From: JAEVLT01 sp044598425
GTDB lineage: Bacteria; Bacillota; Bacilli; Bacillales; Cytobacillaceae
DNA length: 64,000 nt
Assembly (NCBI GenBank): GCA_044598425.1
Contig: CP172536.1
Location: 3,658,001-3,722,000 of the forward strand
Direction: 5' to 3'
In this document: positions 26,135 through 35,762 of the stretch, piece after piece
Layout: each line of letters starts with the position of its first letter
Position numbering within the stretch: position 1 is the first letter of the stretch
The notes under the pieces: model-generated
Database searches by the model: none
The model's input: only the letters and a program-made list of their open reading frames with translations
Told to the model about the DNA's origin: nothing
Translations under genes and position numbers: made by a program

Positions 26135-27739
26135 TTATTTACTGCATTCTGCCTGGATCATTTTTGACCAAGGCATGTATTGGTCTAAAATTTCAGGGTT
26201 TTGATGGATGCCAAGATTCGGTAGGTCCGTTAAAAGTTTCTTTATGTATTCATAGAAATCAACGCCGTTACTTTTGGCTGTTTCTGCGATACTCAAACAA
26301 ATGGCGTTCGCTTTTGCGCCGGCTTCACTAACACTGAAGAGCCAATTTTTTCTTCCTAGAACGTTGGGACGGATGGCATTTTCTGCTGGATTATTATCAA
26401 TTTCAATGCGCCCATCATTCAAGAATGCTTTTAGTCCATCTACCCTGTTCAATGTGTATTCAGCTGCTTTAGCAAGGGCATTTTTTCCGTAGAATGGTGA
26501 CGTTTCAACCCACTCAAAGAATTTATCTACAATTGGCTTCGAGTATTTTTGGCGTTTTTTTCTTCGTTTACTCGGAGACAAATGTTTAAATTTCCTTTCG
26601 AGTTGATATAATTCATCGCAATAGCCCACTCCAATTCGGCCATTTTTGCTGTCTGCTTTCAGCCAATAACGACGAACATGGGCCCAACAATTCGCGAATG
26701 TAACGCCTTCCAACTTATCATAGGCGGAATAACCATCGCAAACGATCGTTCCAGAAAAGCCTTCAATGAAACCTTCAAGGACAGATCGAGCCCGTGATAA
26801 TGCGCTATGAAAGAGAGTTATTGGTGGTCCTTGGCATGGAACACTTCGAGACACCCAATTATATGCATTGATCTGACCGGATTTCCCATCGGATCGATTG
26901 ATAATTTGTCCATATGTTTCATCTACATGCAAAACAGATTTAGCCATCATCAACTCTTTCATTCGTTCGTAAATAGGTAAAAGCCAATCCTGTGCTGTAC
27001 GGATGACCCAATTCGAAAGGTTTTTATCATTTGTATCAAGGCCATAGCGATCCCATTCCTTAACCTGGCGGTAAAGGGGTAAGTATTGTACAAATTTATC
27101 ATAAATAACTTTGGCAAGCACGCTAGGGCTTGCGATGCTACGCTGAATCGCTGGTTGTGGTGCTTTCCCACGTTTGATTTGCGCTGGCTGTGATGAATCA
27201 CTTTTGCAGTCTTTACACTCATACGCATGTTCAATGTGTTGCACTTTCATCATTTTCGCAGGAATAAATTTTGCCTCTTCACGGACGATTGTACTGCCAA
27301 TTTCAATCATTTGCCCTTGGCAACAGTCACAAATCGTATTTTCCGGATGATGGTGAATTGCTTCTATTTCAATATCTTGATGCAAAGAGTCATTTCGTTT
27401 TTTCGATTGAACTTTTCGTACAACAGTATAAGATATTGTCTGTTGGCTTTGTTCTTCTGTGTGCTCAGGTTCGCTAAAAGCCGGGTCATCATCAAATAAT
27501 GAGCCTTGCCCGTCTGGCACGTTATATTTCGTTTTTTCAGTTTTTGATCCAAATAAAAGTTTAGTTAAATGGCGTACTTGTTCGGTTAACGCTTCGATCT
27601 GTTTTGATAATTCTTTGTTTTGTTGATTCGAATGAGCCAATTGCTCTTCGAGCAGCCGAATTAATTTCTCGTTTTGATTTTCATTCGCAGAAGAAGCGTT
27701 CGCCACACCATTCACCACTTTTCGTTCGGTTTCATTCAT
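26135..27739 (-). CDS. tnpC: IS66 transposase TnpC, copy 2
   Basis: Identical in sequence to copy 1: coiled coil, CDCC/CKDC zinc finger, DDE core with HVDET and the conserved NNPAENAIRP end. About 534 aa from the ATG at 27739. Both copies appear able to supply transposase. Confidence 0.93.
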   Translation of the reverse strand: MNETERKVVNGVANASSANENQNEKLIRLLEEQLAHSNQQNKELSKQIEALTEQVRHLTKLLFGSKTEKTKYNVPDGQGSLFDDDPAFSEPEHTEEQSQQTISYTVVRKVQSKKRNDSLHQDIEIEAIHHHPENTICDCCQGQMIEIGSTIVREEAKFIPAKMMKVQHIEHAYECKDCKSDSSQPAQIKRGKAPQPAIQRSIASPSVLAKVIYDKFVQYLPLYRQVKEWDRYGLDTNDKNLSNWVIRTAQDWLLPIYERMKELMMAKSVLHVDETYGQIINRSDGKSGQINAYNWVSRSVPCQGPPITLFHSALSRARSVLEGFIEGFSGTIVCDGYSAYDKLEGVTFANCWAHVRRYWLKADSKNGRIGVGYCDELYQLERKFKHLSPSKRRKKRQKYSKPIVDKFFEWVETSPFYGKNALAKAAEYTLNRVDGLKAFLNDGRIEIDNNPAENAIRPNVLGRKNWLFSVSEAGAKANAICLSIAETAKSNGVDFYEYIKKLLTDLPNLGIHQNPEILDQYMPWSKMIQAECSK

Positions 27740-27795
27740 CTTATTATAACTAGTTCGAACAGCGGAATAAAGAAAAAAATAGTGGTTTAACAAAT

Positions 27796-28149
27796 TTAGA
27801 ATACACCTCTTGGAGATGGTTGAATTGCCTTTGGCTGTTGGATTGATAACCCTTCGAGCAGCCATCGAACCTCCTGCTGAGAAAGTTTGCGTACCTCATT
27901 TTCGTCTTTGGGCCATTGCAATTTGCCATTATCCAAACGTTTATAAAGCATGGCGAAGCCATCACCGTCGAAATACAAACATTTATAGCGATCCTTACTC
28001 CAGCCAGCAAATAAGAAAATGGAATCACCATATGGATCCAGTTCAAAAGAATCTTGGATCAATGTGGCTAATCCATCAATGCCTTTTCGCATGTCGGTCT
28101 TTCCACAAATGATGTAAATATTTTTCACACTTGTATAGTCGTGTTTCAC
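27796..28149 (-). CDS. tnpB: IS66 accessory protein TnpB, copy 2
   Basis: 117 aa, identical to copy 1 (GKTDMRKGIDGLA, GWSKDRYKCLYFDGDGF). Overlaps tnpA by 4 nt and precedes tnpC. Confidence 0.93.
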   Translation of the reverse strand: MKHDYTSVKNIYIICGKTDMRKGIDGLATLIQDSFELDPYGDSIFLFAGWSKDRYKCLYFDGDGFAMLYKRLDNGKLQWPKDENEVRKLSQQEVRWLLEGLSIQQPKAIQPSPRGVF

Positions 28150-28340
28150 AGATATTTCAGCTCCCTCATAACCGTTTGGATGATGTGCTCATCCACGCCG
28201 TTGGAGAAGGAGATTTCTACGTTTGCCGTTTTGATCGTGCAAACGTTATTAGCAGAGGTTGATGATGAAGTGGATTTATTTGAAACTTTGTATTCGGAAT
28301 GTAATGTAACGGGGACAATTGTAAGTTTTTGTTGCGGCAT
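28146..28340 (-). CDS. tnpA: IS66 accessory protein TnpA, copy 2
   Basis: 64 aa, identical to copy 1, start MPQQKLTIVP behind GGGAGGTG. Confidence 0.8.
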   Translation of the reverse strand: MPQQKLTIVPVTLHSEYKVSNKSTSSSTSANNVCTIKTANVEISFSNGVDEHIIQTVMRELKYL

Positions 28341-28514
28341 TTGAAAAGCACCTCCCATAAATTGATACATTCATAGTACCAGGAGGCGCTGCGTGTTTAT
28401 ATGCGTTGTTTGATTGGGGGCTTACAATCAGTTAGCGAAACCAATAAAAAACACCTAACACAATTCAAGCCTTACAGCGAATAGTCAGGCTTTTATCGTT
28501 AAGTGTTAAATTTA

Positions 28515-28659
28515 TTAGCATTTTTCTTTAGTACTAAATTTTTCAAAATAAATCTCATATGCCCGTCTATTAAAATCTTGGTCATCAAAATATGGATAGG
28601 ATTACCCCATCTTCTAAAACAAATTTGTAACCATTTATTTCACGTTCTTTATCAGACAT
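28515..28659 (-). pseudogene. Frameshifted small protein gene downstream of the SMC-like ATPase
   Basis: ATG at 28659 gives MSDKEREINGYKFVLEDGVI and then stops. A one-base shift restores a frame, PYFDDQDFNRRAYEIYFEKF, that ends at 28515. The two halves read as one 47-residue acidic protein with a single-base error. No family recognised. It sits 36 bp after the ATPase stop and may once have been its partner. Confidence 0.5.
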
Positions 28660-28694
28660 CTATATTTCCCCTTGTACTTTAATGGCACTAATTT

Positions 28695-30932
28695 CTATTG
28701 ATTAGACCTTGTAGCTGCTGCATATGCTTTTGCATATGTAAATTCTTCTTCCGCCGTTATCAATTGTTGTACCTCATTATATAGTTTCTTCAAGTGAAGG
28801 TCGGACATATCTAGTATAGGTTCAAACATAAAGGAATTCAGATGAATGTTTTCAGGAGTCATTATATTTACTTTTTCTAGGATTCCTATACTTTCTAACT
28901 CCTTCGGAAAACGTTTCTTATATTCACCGAATAACTTACCAGTTTGATTACCTTTTAATTTAGCTAGAAAATCACTATCAGCAATCAACTCAATCATAAA
29001 TTCTTCTGCGATTAAACGAGTAGCAATTGACAGGACTATCTTATTTTCTAGACTTAACACACATTCTGTTTCTTTATCAGAAATTTTATCTGCCACCTCA
29101 AGAATTAAATCATAAACTTTTTTATCATGTTCTTCTACCGAAAAAGAATCTAAATCACTGAACACCTTTTTATAATAGCTTTCCAAATCACCTAAGCTTA
29201 TTGTTTTTGTGTTAGGCTTTATATGAAGTAAACATGTTAAATTATTTTTTACGTCTTCCGCTCCCACATATTCAGCAATGTTACGTACAAAGGTAATTGA
29301 AGCTATTAGTTGTTCATTATTATATTGATTATTTTTTAAAACATTTTTCCAGAACTTCAAAGGATTACTTATATAAGTGTGCCCTGGTTCTATTAATTCA
29401 ATTTTATTTTCATCTTTTATTGCAATATAGCAATTATGGTGTTTATTTATAACTACCCTTTCTTGAACTGTTCTAAAGAAGTCAAAGTTATGGGTTAGGA
29501 TAATAGAATAAAAATTATCATGTTTGGCGACTTCTTTTAAATATTCAATAATTGCATACTTATTTTTATAGTCAAAGGAATCTGCAATATCATCTATTAT
29601 GAAAAGGGATTTAATCCCTTGCTTTTTCCTAGATTCTATTTCAAAAATTATATTTAATAAGTATAATGTTCGTTTTTCTCCCTGACTTAATACCCTTAGT
29701 AGCAATTCCTCGTCTACATTTTCAGGTCGTTCCTCAAAATAATAATCAATACTTGGTGCCATGTCTTTTAAAATTGAATCTTCTTTATTTTTTATCACTA
29801 ATCTGTATGGAACATAAAATCTCCTATTGAATATTTCAATAACATTCTCCCAAGCAGTTTGTTCATTTTTTGCTCTTTCAATAATCTCTTTAATTTTACT
29901 TTGCCCTTTTTTATATTCATTTACTAGATTTATATATTCTTCTTTATTATCCTTCAAATACGAAATCCATAGCTTTTGTTCAAATGCATTCAAATCTGAC
30001 AGCTCTGTTAGAATGTCCTGGTTCTCAAACAAATACTCCCTAAAATCCCTTAATTGTGCATTTGATATTTTTTTATCAATATTATTAAAAATAGTTTGTA
30101 AAGATTTATCATTTAATATTGCTTCTTTTGCACTCTTTATCATTTTTAAAAAATCTTTCTGGTCAGATATCTCTTGTTTCTTTCCATTTATGTTTAGATT
30201 TATTGAATGTTGAGCTTTAAAAAATCCATTATCTGTTAGGCTTTTTTGTACAGTAGTAGCATGGTAATGATTAAATTCCTTGCTAAGAATGGGTGAATTA
30301 TTTATTAACTCATCATATTTTTCTATGTATTCTTTAATTTGATTTTTAAAATCGCCTGTCTCAAGAAAAGCAATTACCTTCTCGTTAAAAATGTTATTAT
30401 AAATTATATGGCTATATTGTGAGGCAATACTATTAATGATTTTATCTTCAATACTGCTTAATACCTGTAAGAAATTATTTTTATCATTATTAAAAGAATG
30501 ACAAAATGCCTCTTCAATACCCTTTTTCAATCCAGCTAAAGGCAAAAGTACTTCAATTAGCTTTTCTTTTTCAATTTCAATATTTTCATGGATTTTTTCA
30601 TACTGTTTCCTTAATTCATCATTAACTAATAAGGTGGATATCTTATTAGATTTAAAGGTTTTTTCGTAATGTCTAATTACAAATATCGATTCCGTGGCAA
30701 CGTCATTTCCTTTACCATCTTTAATATTTCGTATAGATTCTTTTTGTGGATACATAAGGTCTTTTGACTCTGCACTTTTACTGTAATCATCAAAAACATT
30801 TGCAAATGATGTTTTCATTACCCCATTTGGTGCATAGATAATTTGTGTAGATTTATCCCCTGTAAAATCAAATTCTTTTTCTAAACTATTGATACCGTAA
30901 CAGTTTTTAATCTCTACTTTAACCTTATCCAT
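28695..30932 (-). CDS. SMC/ABC-type ATPase, putative defence protein
   Basis: 745 aa, ATG with GGAGGG 10 nt upstream. Walker A region YAPNGVMKTSFANVF (about 33-47) has Met where Gly is normal (GxMKTS). Helical arms fill about 100-390. The ABC-style tail half follows: VLSQGEKRTLYLLNII (signature), SLFIIDDIADSFD (Walker B with a DD pair) and ILTHNFDFF (switch His). It resembles AAA_13/RloC-type chromosomal ATPases that act as phage sensors with an attached toxin. No nuclease motif was found in the C-terminal 250 residues. Its place beside restriction and TIR genes supports defence, but this is inference. Confidence 0.75.
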   Translation of the reverse strand: MDKVKVEIKNCYGINSLEKEFDFTGDKSTQIIYAPNGVMKTSFANVFDDYSKSAESKDLMYPQKESIRNIKDGKGNDVATESIFVIRHYEKTFKSNKISTLLVNDELRKQYEKIHENIEIEKEKLIEVLLPLAGLKKGIEEAFCHSFNNDKNNFLQVLSSIEDKIINSIASQYSHIIYNNIFNEKVIAFLETGDFKNQIKEYIEKYDELINNSPILSKEFNHYHATTVQKSLTDNGFFKAQHSINLNINGKKQEISDQKDFLKMIKSAKEAILNDKSLQTIFNNIDKKISNAQLRDFREYLFENQDILTELSDLNAFEQKLWISYLKDNKEEYINLVNEYKKGQSKIKEIIERAKNEQTAWENVIEIFNRRFYVPYRLVIKNKEDSILKDMAPSIDYYFEERPENVDEELLLRVLSQGEKRTLYLLNIIFEIESRKKQGIKSLFIIDDIADSFDYKNKYAIIEYLKEVAKHDNFYSIILTHNFDFFRTVQERVVINKHHNCYIAIKDENKIELIEPGHTYISNPLKFWKNVLKNNQYNNEQLIASITFVRNIAEYVGAEDVKNNLTCLLHIKPNTKTISLGDLESYYKKVFSDLDSFSVEEHDKKVYDLILEVADKISDKETECVLSLENKIVLSIATRLIAEEFMIELIADSDFLAKLKGNQTGKLFGEYKKRFPKELESIGILEKVNIMTPENIHLNSFMFEPILDMSDLHLKKLYNEVQQLITAEEEFTYAKAYAAATRSNQ

Positions 30933-31152
30933 TTCATATAGCCCTCCTTTATTGGTATAAAATCACATTTTTATTTTTACTAATTTCGACAAAGCGAGAA
31001 CATTTACCTTTTTAAATTCTTCAAAGAAATTAACTTTTTTCCTGAATTAATTAAGGTGGACCCCTTTGTCAAGACACTAATTTTAAATTTTTAAGGTGGG
31101 TCAGAATCCAGTTATGGATATCTGCTATTTGGAGCTCGAGGTCCTCACTGGG
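30933..31152. other. IS debris upstream of the ATPase gene
   Basis: A segment around 31055-31095 (GGTGGACCCCTTTGTCAAGA) looks like an IS3-family terminal repeat left on its own. No gene. Confidence 0.45.
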
Positions 31153-31161
31153 GCTGTGGGG

Positions 31162-32841
31162 GAAGCCACTGAAAATCTAACGTTTTTTATGTTTTTACGA
31201 TTAAAAATAGACAAAAAAAAGCAACTTGTCGTCTGAATTTAGACGGCAAGCTGTCTATTTCCCCTCTTATTTTTCCTCTTTTTCATGGAGGAGCTTTATA
31301 ATTCGCTTGAGATTTACTGCGAATATCGCTGTGGCTCCCTGAATTTCCATGCCAAACAGACCCGAGGATGACGCTGTATCATACCCGTGTCTATGCTTAA
31401 GTTCACTATTTTTCGCTTCAATTTTGTATCGAGTTTTTGCCAGATTTCGAAACTTTTCCGTTTCCTGGAATGCCTCTTGATCTAGATGTTCTGTTGACTT
31501 GATTGTTATAGAATACGACTTGGTTTTAGATCCTTCTTTATAGCACCCTTCACGGAAAGGACAAACTTTACATTTTTCAATATCAAATAAGTATTTGACC
31601 CGAGGATTTTTATCATGACCTTTTCTTCCATCATATTTTTTGCGAATCGCCATATGACCAGCCTTACAGACATACATCCCTGCATCTTTGTTAAATTGAA
31701 ATTCCTCTTCTTTTGTCCGCCTGCCATAGGTGATGAGCGGATGTAGTTTGGAAATAAGTTGAAGTTTACGCTCTTTTGTATAACGAATATTTTCCTTTTC
31801 AGAATAGGCCGTATCTCCAATTACTGTGTCAATTTCCATTCCTGTTGCCTTGCTCTTTTTAATTAACTCCTGTAGATATTTACCATCACTTTTTTCACCT
31901 GTTGTCACAACGGCTGCCGTTATAATTCGTTCGTCACTCATTGCAATATGCGTTTTGTAGCCAAAGAAGGATGAATCCGCTGTTTTATGGCCTACTCGTG
32001 CATCAGGATCTGCTGAGTAGTTCATTTGTTCAGCGTAATCTTCCACCACTTCTTTTAAGACGTTCAATTTCTCCTTAACGGCAGGGATTTTTGCGACTTG
32101 GGGTTCCGATTCGACAACAGAAATCACTTTACGGCAATAATTCAATTCATCATTTACCTCGTTGGTAGTTGATTTTGGTGGGAATTTCTCTTTCATGGAT
32201 TCATCGACCTGATAAACGGCTTTTCGAAGATTTTTTGATTTATCTTGCAGAAATTCCTTTGGAGACTTTTGATTATAACGTGCTTTTGTATGTGTGGCAT
32301 CCACAATAATTGTTTTATTTTTAATGATTTCCTTTTCAAGTGCAATCTCGACTGTTTTCCCGATAAGCAAATCTAATAAACCTACATCCTGAAGACGAAG
32401 TTTACGGAACTTTGTTAAAGAACTTGGATCAATCACGGATTCTTCCGGTGCCATATCAAGAAAATATTTAAACGACATATCATATTTAGAACGCTCTACC
32501 ACATCGACATCTGACAGATCATAAATTGATTTGAGTAAAAGATATTTGAACATACGAATCGGCGGTACAGCATTACGGCCATTATCGAGGCAATATTTTG
32601 TTTTTAACTCTTCGAGGATGAAGGAAAAGTCCACAAGTTCTTTGATTTGACGAAGCATATTATCTTTAGGAACAACGAGATTATAAATAGCTATATACGG
32701 ACTAAGATTAAGGGATTCTTGAAAGGAAATCATTTGGATACCACCTATACAGTCTTATTACCATTTACTATTATTATAAAGTAAAATAGGCGGTTGCAGG
32801 GACTAAACTGCCTATTAAATTTGGACTTTTTCAGTGGCTTC
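31162..32841 (-). mobile_element. IS1182-family insertion sequence (1680 bp)
   Basis: Ends GAAGCCACTGAAAA and its inverted copy, 14 bp. Flanked by a 9-bp direct duplication GCTGTGGGG (31153-31161 and 32842-32850). It contains one intact transposase gene. It sits in sequence that looks like the remains of another element. Confidence 0.9.
31267..32733 (-). CDS. IS1182-family transposase
   Basis: 488 aa, full length. N-terminal DUF772-type block (LDNGRNAVPPIRMFKYLLLK), the DDE core with IIVDATHTKARYNQ and VIGDTAYSEKENI, a cysteine cluster (CKVCPFREGC) and the end block YKIEAKNSELKHRHGYD. ATG preceded by GGTGGTATCC. Appears functional. Confidence 0.93.
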   Translation of the reverse strand: MISFQESLNLSPYIAIYNLVVPKDNMLRQIKELVDFSFILEELKTKYCLDNGRNAVPPIRMFKYLLLKSIYDLSDVDVVERSKYDMSFKYFLDMAPEESVIDPSSLTKFRKLRLQDVGLLDLLIGKTVEIALEKEIIKNKTIIVDATHTKARYNQKSPKEFLQDKSKNLRKAVYQVDESMKEKFPPKSTTNEVNDELNYCRKVISVVESEPQVAKIPAVKEKLNVLKEVVEDYAEQMNYSADPDARVGHKTADSSFFGYKTHIAMSDERIITAAVVTTGEKSDGKYLQELIKKSKATGMEIDTVIGDTAYSEKENIRYTKERKLQLISKLHPLITYGRRTKEEEFQFNKDAGMYVCKAGHMAIRKKYDGRKGHDKNPRVKYLFDIEKCKVCPFREGCYKEGSKTKSYSITIKSTEHLDQEAFQETEKFRNLAKTRYKIEAKNSELKHRHGYDTASSSGLFGMEIQGATAIFAVNLKRIIKLLHEKEEK

Positions 32842-32900
32842 GCTGTGGGGTTGGTGGATGCACATTTTTTTGCGAGTGGTTCATCCGACTCTATTTTTTC

Positions 32901-32974
32901 TTCTCAGGGGAGGTTCTGTCAAGGGCGTGCGGAGCGAGGGCTTGCCGTACCCTTGACAGGTTCTCTCCTGAGAA
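32901..32974. repeat. Long imperfect inverted repeat
   Basis: Two 25-bp arms (32901-32925 and 32950-32974) containing CTGTCAAGGG/CCCTTGACAG around a 24-nt loop. It lies between the IS1182 and IS21 elements, in noncoding DNA that continues the sequence split by IS1182. Probably the end structure of an older mobile element. Confidence 0.6.
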
Positions 32975-33133
32975 GTGAATCGGCTACACTTAACTGGACA
33001 ATAAAATTAAGGTCAAGTAGACTAAACGCCAAATGTGGGTAAACTGCTAATAAAATAGAAGTGATCCGTACAAGAAACTTTACGTGGAGTAGCGGGTTGT
33101 AACCGTCAAGTGAAAATGGACACTTTTTGCTAA

Positions 33134-33904
33134 TTAATTTTGGACACTTTCATCCCCAAAAATTGAAGAACGATGTTTCATACGATAACTTTCTTCTTCT
33201 CTAAAATGGATCACTTCAGCTCGATGGATGAGTCTATCCAAAATAGCTGTAGTTATGCCGGGATCCCCTAATAATTCACCCCATTCCTGAGGGCTTTTGT
33301 TTGATGTTATAATGACGGAGGCTCGGTCGTACAAGTCATTAATCAAATGAAATAACAGATTAGCTTCCCGAGTGTCCATCGCCATGTACATCAAGTCATC
33401 AATAATGACCAAATGGGAGTCTCTAATTCGTTTCATCCTTGTCTGTGACTTTCTTGTAAATTCCTCCGTTTTCAATGTGTGTATTAATTCCCCCATAGTG
33501 ATAAAGGATACTTTATATCCTTGATGAATAGCCTCTATTCCTAGTGCCGTCGAGAGGAGGGTTTTTCCCACCCCTGTCGGCCCTAGAAGTATAAGGTTGT
33601 ACAGTTGATCAATCCAAGTGAATTCCTTCAATTGATTAATTTGCTTCATGCTTAAGGATTGTTGCTCATTGACGTTAAATGCATCAATTGTTTTATAGAA
33701 AGGGAACCCTGCCCACTTTAATCGCTTTTCAATTTGCTTCTCATCACGACGCTTTTGCTCATAAGCCGTCAGGTGCTCGACAAACATCCTGTATGTCCAA
33801 TCCTCCGATTCGGCTTGGGAAATAAGCGTAGGAAGATAGGTGGCGCTTTCCGACCACCTTAATGAACATAAACGTTGTTGCAATTGTTCTAGAGACAAGC
33901 TCAA
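33134..33904 (-). CDS. istB: IS21-family helper ATPase IstB
   Basis: 256 aa, full length. AAA+ fold: Walker A LLGPTGVGKTLLSTALG (about 105-121), Walker B HLVIIDDLMYM, DnaC-like. TTG start overlapping the istA stop (TTGA), with GGAGGTATACCC upstream. Helps IstA choose and remodel target DNA. Confidence 0.93.
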   Translation of the reverse strand: MSLSLEQLQQRLCSLRWSESATYLPTLISQAESEDWTYRMFVEHLTAYEQKRRDEKQIEKRLKWAGFPFYKTIDAFNVNEQQSLSMKQINQLKEFTWIDQLYNLILLGPTGVGKTLLSTALGIEAIHQGYKVSFITMGELIHTLKTEEFTRKSQTRMKRIRDSHLVIIDDLMYMAMDTREANLLFHLINDLYDRASVIITSNKSPQEWGELLGDPGITTAILDRLIHRAEVIHFREEESYRMKHRSSIFGDESVQN

Positions 33905-35469
33905 TTGGGTATACCTCCTTGTAAAACCGCTAAATAGTCGTTCATATCTCGAATCTTTGGTTTCGTTAATAGGACGGATTTATCAGCTGCTTCCAAAGGC
34001 TTTATCGGGGCTTTTTCTGGCTCGGCTTGTGCACTGTCCTCTTGGCGCTGTCGTTTAACATATAGGATAATATCACTAAATTCAGTCGCACTATACAAGC
34101 CTCTATCCATACACTCCTTTAAAGCCTCGCATGCAAACTCTGGAGCCGTTTTAATCGCTTTTGATATAAGCTGAAGCTGATCCCGAATATATCGCGGATA
34201 TCTACTATGGACTTCAGTTAGAAATTCATGTGCGAGCTCAACTTCTTCAAATTGCTTAGAAACACTCGTGATGTAAGCAGGAATACCTTTGGTTCGGTCT
34301 CGTTTATGTTGGCGGTCTTGGATCAATTTGCCCTTTTCTTGACAAATAATATGGTCCGCAATCACAGGCCCTTCCTTTTCCTCTCGAACAAGGAGATGGC
34401 TCTCATCCGTCACTTCTATATAAACATCTTTATCTTTCTTATAGGTTCCGAGAGGAACAGAGTAGCGATTTGACAAGTAGAGAATGGTGTTGTCCTTACG
34501 AACGGTTCTTGTTATACTTGAATCAACGTTTGAAAGTACAATTTCTTTAGTGACTAGTCGTAAGTGTTGTTTTTCTAGGGCAAACACTTCGACTGGTCTT
34601 TTTTTAGTTGTATTGTGAACTTTACCATTCCCCGTTCTTTCTAGCCAGGCGATACACTGTTCATTCCACTGATCGATCCCACCGAATACCCGATTTTTAG
34701 CGAAGTTTTTCTTTATAAATCCAACCACATTCTCAATCCGACCTTTACTTTCAGGGTCCGCTTTCCGACAGACGTGTAGGACTAATTTTCTTTCTTCACG
34801 GTAAGCTTGAAATTCTCCCGTAAGTATTAAGTCGCCTGAATTCTCACTGACCACCATGAGAGAATCCTGATCATAAACAAGTTCATGTGGAATGCCTCCA
34901 TAAAACTGAAAGGCGCTCTCATGCGTTCGAATAACATCTTTCGTTGTGAATGGCCTGTCCAGCCACTCGACGTACTTAAAACGAGAATGTGACAACACAA
35001 AGCTAATGAAATATAACTTAATCTCCTTTCCATCCGGTGTTTTTTGTACGGTTTGGCCAAAGTCGACCTGTGCCTGTCTTCCCATTGGTGGATCTGGTAT
35101 GGCTTCATAGGCCCGCTTTTCTTCGACTTTAGGAATATTGTATTTCTCACGTAATCCTTTAACGTAGCCACGCACCGTACTCTCGCCAATTTGTAATGTC
35201 GGATTCTCTTCTCGTAACCAATCATGAATTTGGGAAGAAGAGAGATCAGGGTGCTCGCTTAACCATGTGTGAATGAGCATTTCATAAGGATCCAATTTTT
35301 TATACCTCGTTTTTGTAGATGCCATCCATGCACTCATTTCCTCTGGTGATTTCTCAAGGTATTTATACACGGTAGTCCTAGAGATCCCTAATTTTCTAGC
35401 AATTCTTCTCACCCTAAATCCTTGCTGCTTTAATTGGTAAATTTCCATATACACTTTCCACTTTTCCAC
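33901..35469 (-). CDS. istA: IS21-family transposase IstA
   Basis: 522 aa, GTG start behind GGAGGG. N-terminal helix-turn-helix (GFRVRRIARKLGISRTTVYK), then the rve/DDE core: QAQVDFGQTV (D), LVYDQDSLMV (D) and ESKGRIENVVGFIKKNF (E). Appears intact. Operon with istB. Confidence 0.93.
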   Translation of the reverse strand: MEKWKVYMEIYQLKQQGFRVRRIARKLGISRTTVYKYLEKSPEEMSAWMASTKTRYKKLDPYEMLIHTWLSEHPDLSSSQIHDWLREENPTLQIGESTVRGYVKGLREKYNIPKVEEKRAYEAIPDPPMGRQAQVDFGQTVQKTPDGKEIKLYFISFVLSHSRFKYVEWLDRPFTTKDVIRTHESAFQFYGGIPHELVYDQDSLMVVSENSGDLILTGEFQAYREERKLVLHVCRKADPESKGRIENVVGFIKKNFAKNRVFGGIDQWNEQCIAWLERTGNGKVHNTTKKRPVEVFALEKQHLRLVTKEIVLSNVDSSITRTVRKDNTILYLSNRYSVPLGTYKKDKDVYIEVTDESHLLVREEKEGPVIADHIICQEKGKLIQDRQHKRDRTKGIPAYITSVSKQFEEVELAHEFLTEVHSRYPRYIRDQLQLISKAIKTAPEFACEALKECMDRGLYSATEFSDIILYVKRQRQEDSAQAEPEKAPIKPLEAADKSVLLTKPKIRDMNDYLAVLQGGIPN

Positions 35470-35566
35470 CTTTCAACTTCCCTCCACCTGAATTGATAGT
35501 TTGATACCCTATCACATTATACAGGTTATGGGAAAACATTTAATAGTATGGGGAAGGTGGGCGCGA

Positions 35567-35615
35567 GCATTGAAAAGGGTGCCGCCCCTCCCCGGGACGG
35601 CACCCTTTTCAATGC
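35567..35615. repeat. 18-bp perfect hairpin inside the IS21 end
   Basis: GCATTGAAAAGGGTGCCG pairs perfectly with its complement at 35598-35615 around a 13-nt GC-rich loop. It lies between istA and the right end. It could block outside transcription from entering istA, but no T-run marks it as an intrinsic terminator on either strand. Confidence 0.7.
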
Positions 35616-35762
35616 CAAATCCCCTAAAGCCCCTAGGTTAAAAAGTGTCCATTTTTATCTAGCGGAAACTGCCTACTTTAGTTTAGCAGTTACACTTTGT
35701 CAACTACTTATGTTACAAGACCAACATTTATATAGATTTTAGTCATTATTTCACTAATCGGA

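Larger units (their letters stand above)
26037..28425 (-). mobile_element. IS66-family insertion sequence, copy 2 (2389 bp)
   Basis: Same length, gene content and protein sequences as copy 1 at a constant offset of 12738 bp, with ends GTAAGCCC/GGGCTTAC and its own 8-bp duplication AATCAGTT. It separates the methyltransferase operon from the SMC-like ATPase gene without breaking either. Confidence 0.95.
33099..35694 (-). mobile_element. IS21-family insertion sequence (about 2.6 kb)
   Basis: Ends read TGTAAC ... GTTACA, with subterminal repeats AAAATGGACACTTTTT near both ends, as usual for IS21. It carries istA and istB. I see no clear target duplication at the edges. Confidence 0.85.

Noticed and set aside
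13299..28425. The two IS66 copies as ends of one composite transposon carrying the defence genes
   Set aside because: Each copy has its own perfect 8-bp duplication, and the outermost flanks (ATTCCAGA and AATCAGTT) do not match each other, so the block did not move as a unit.
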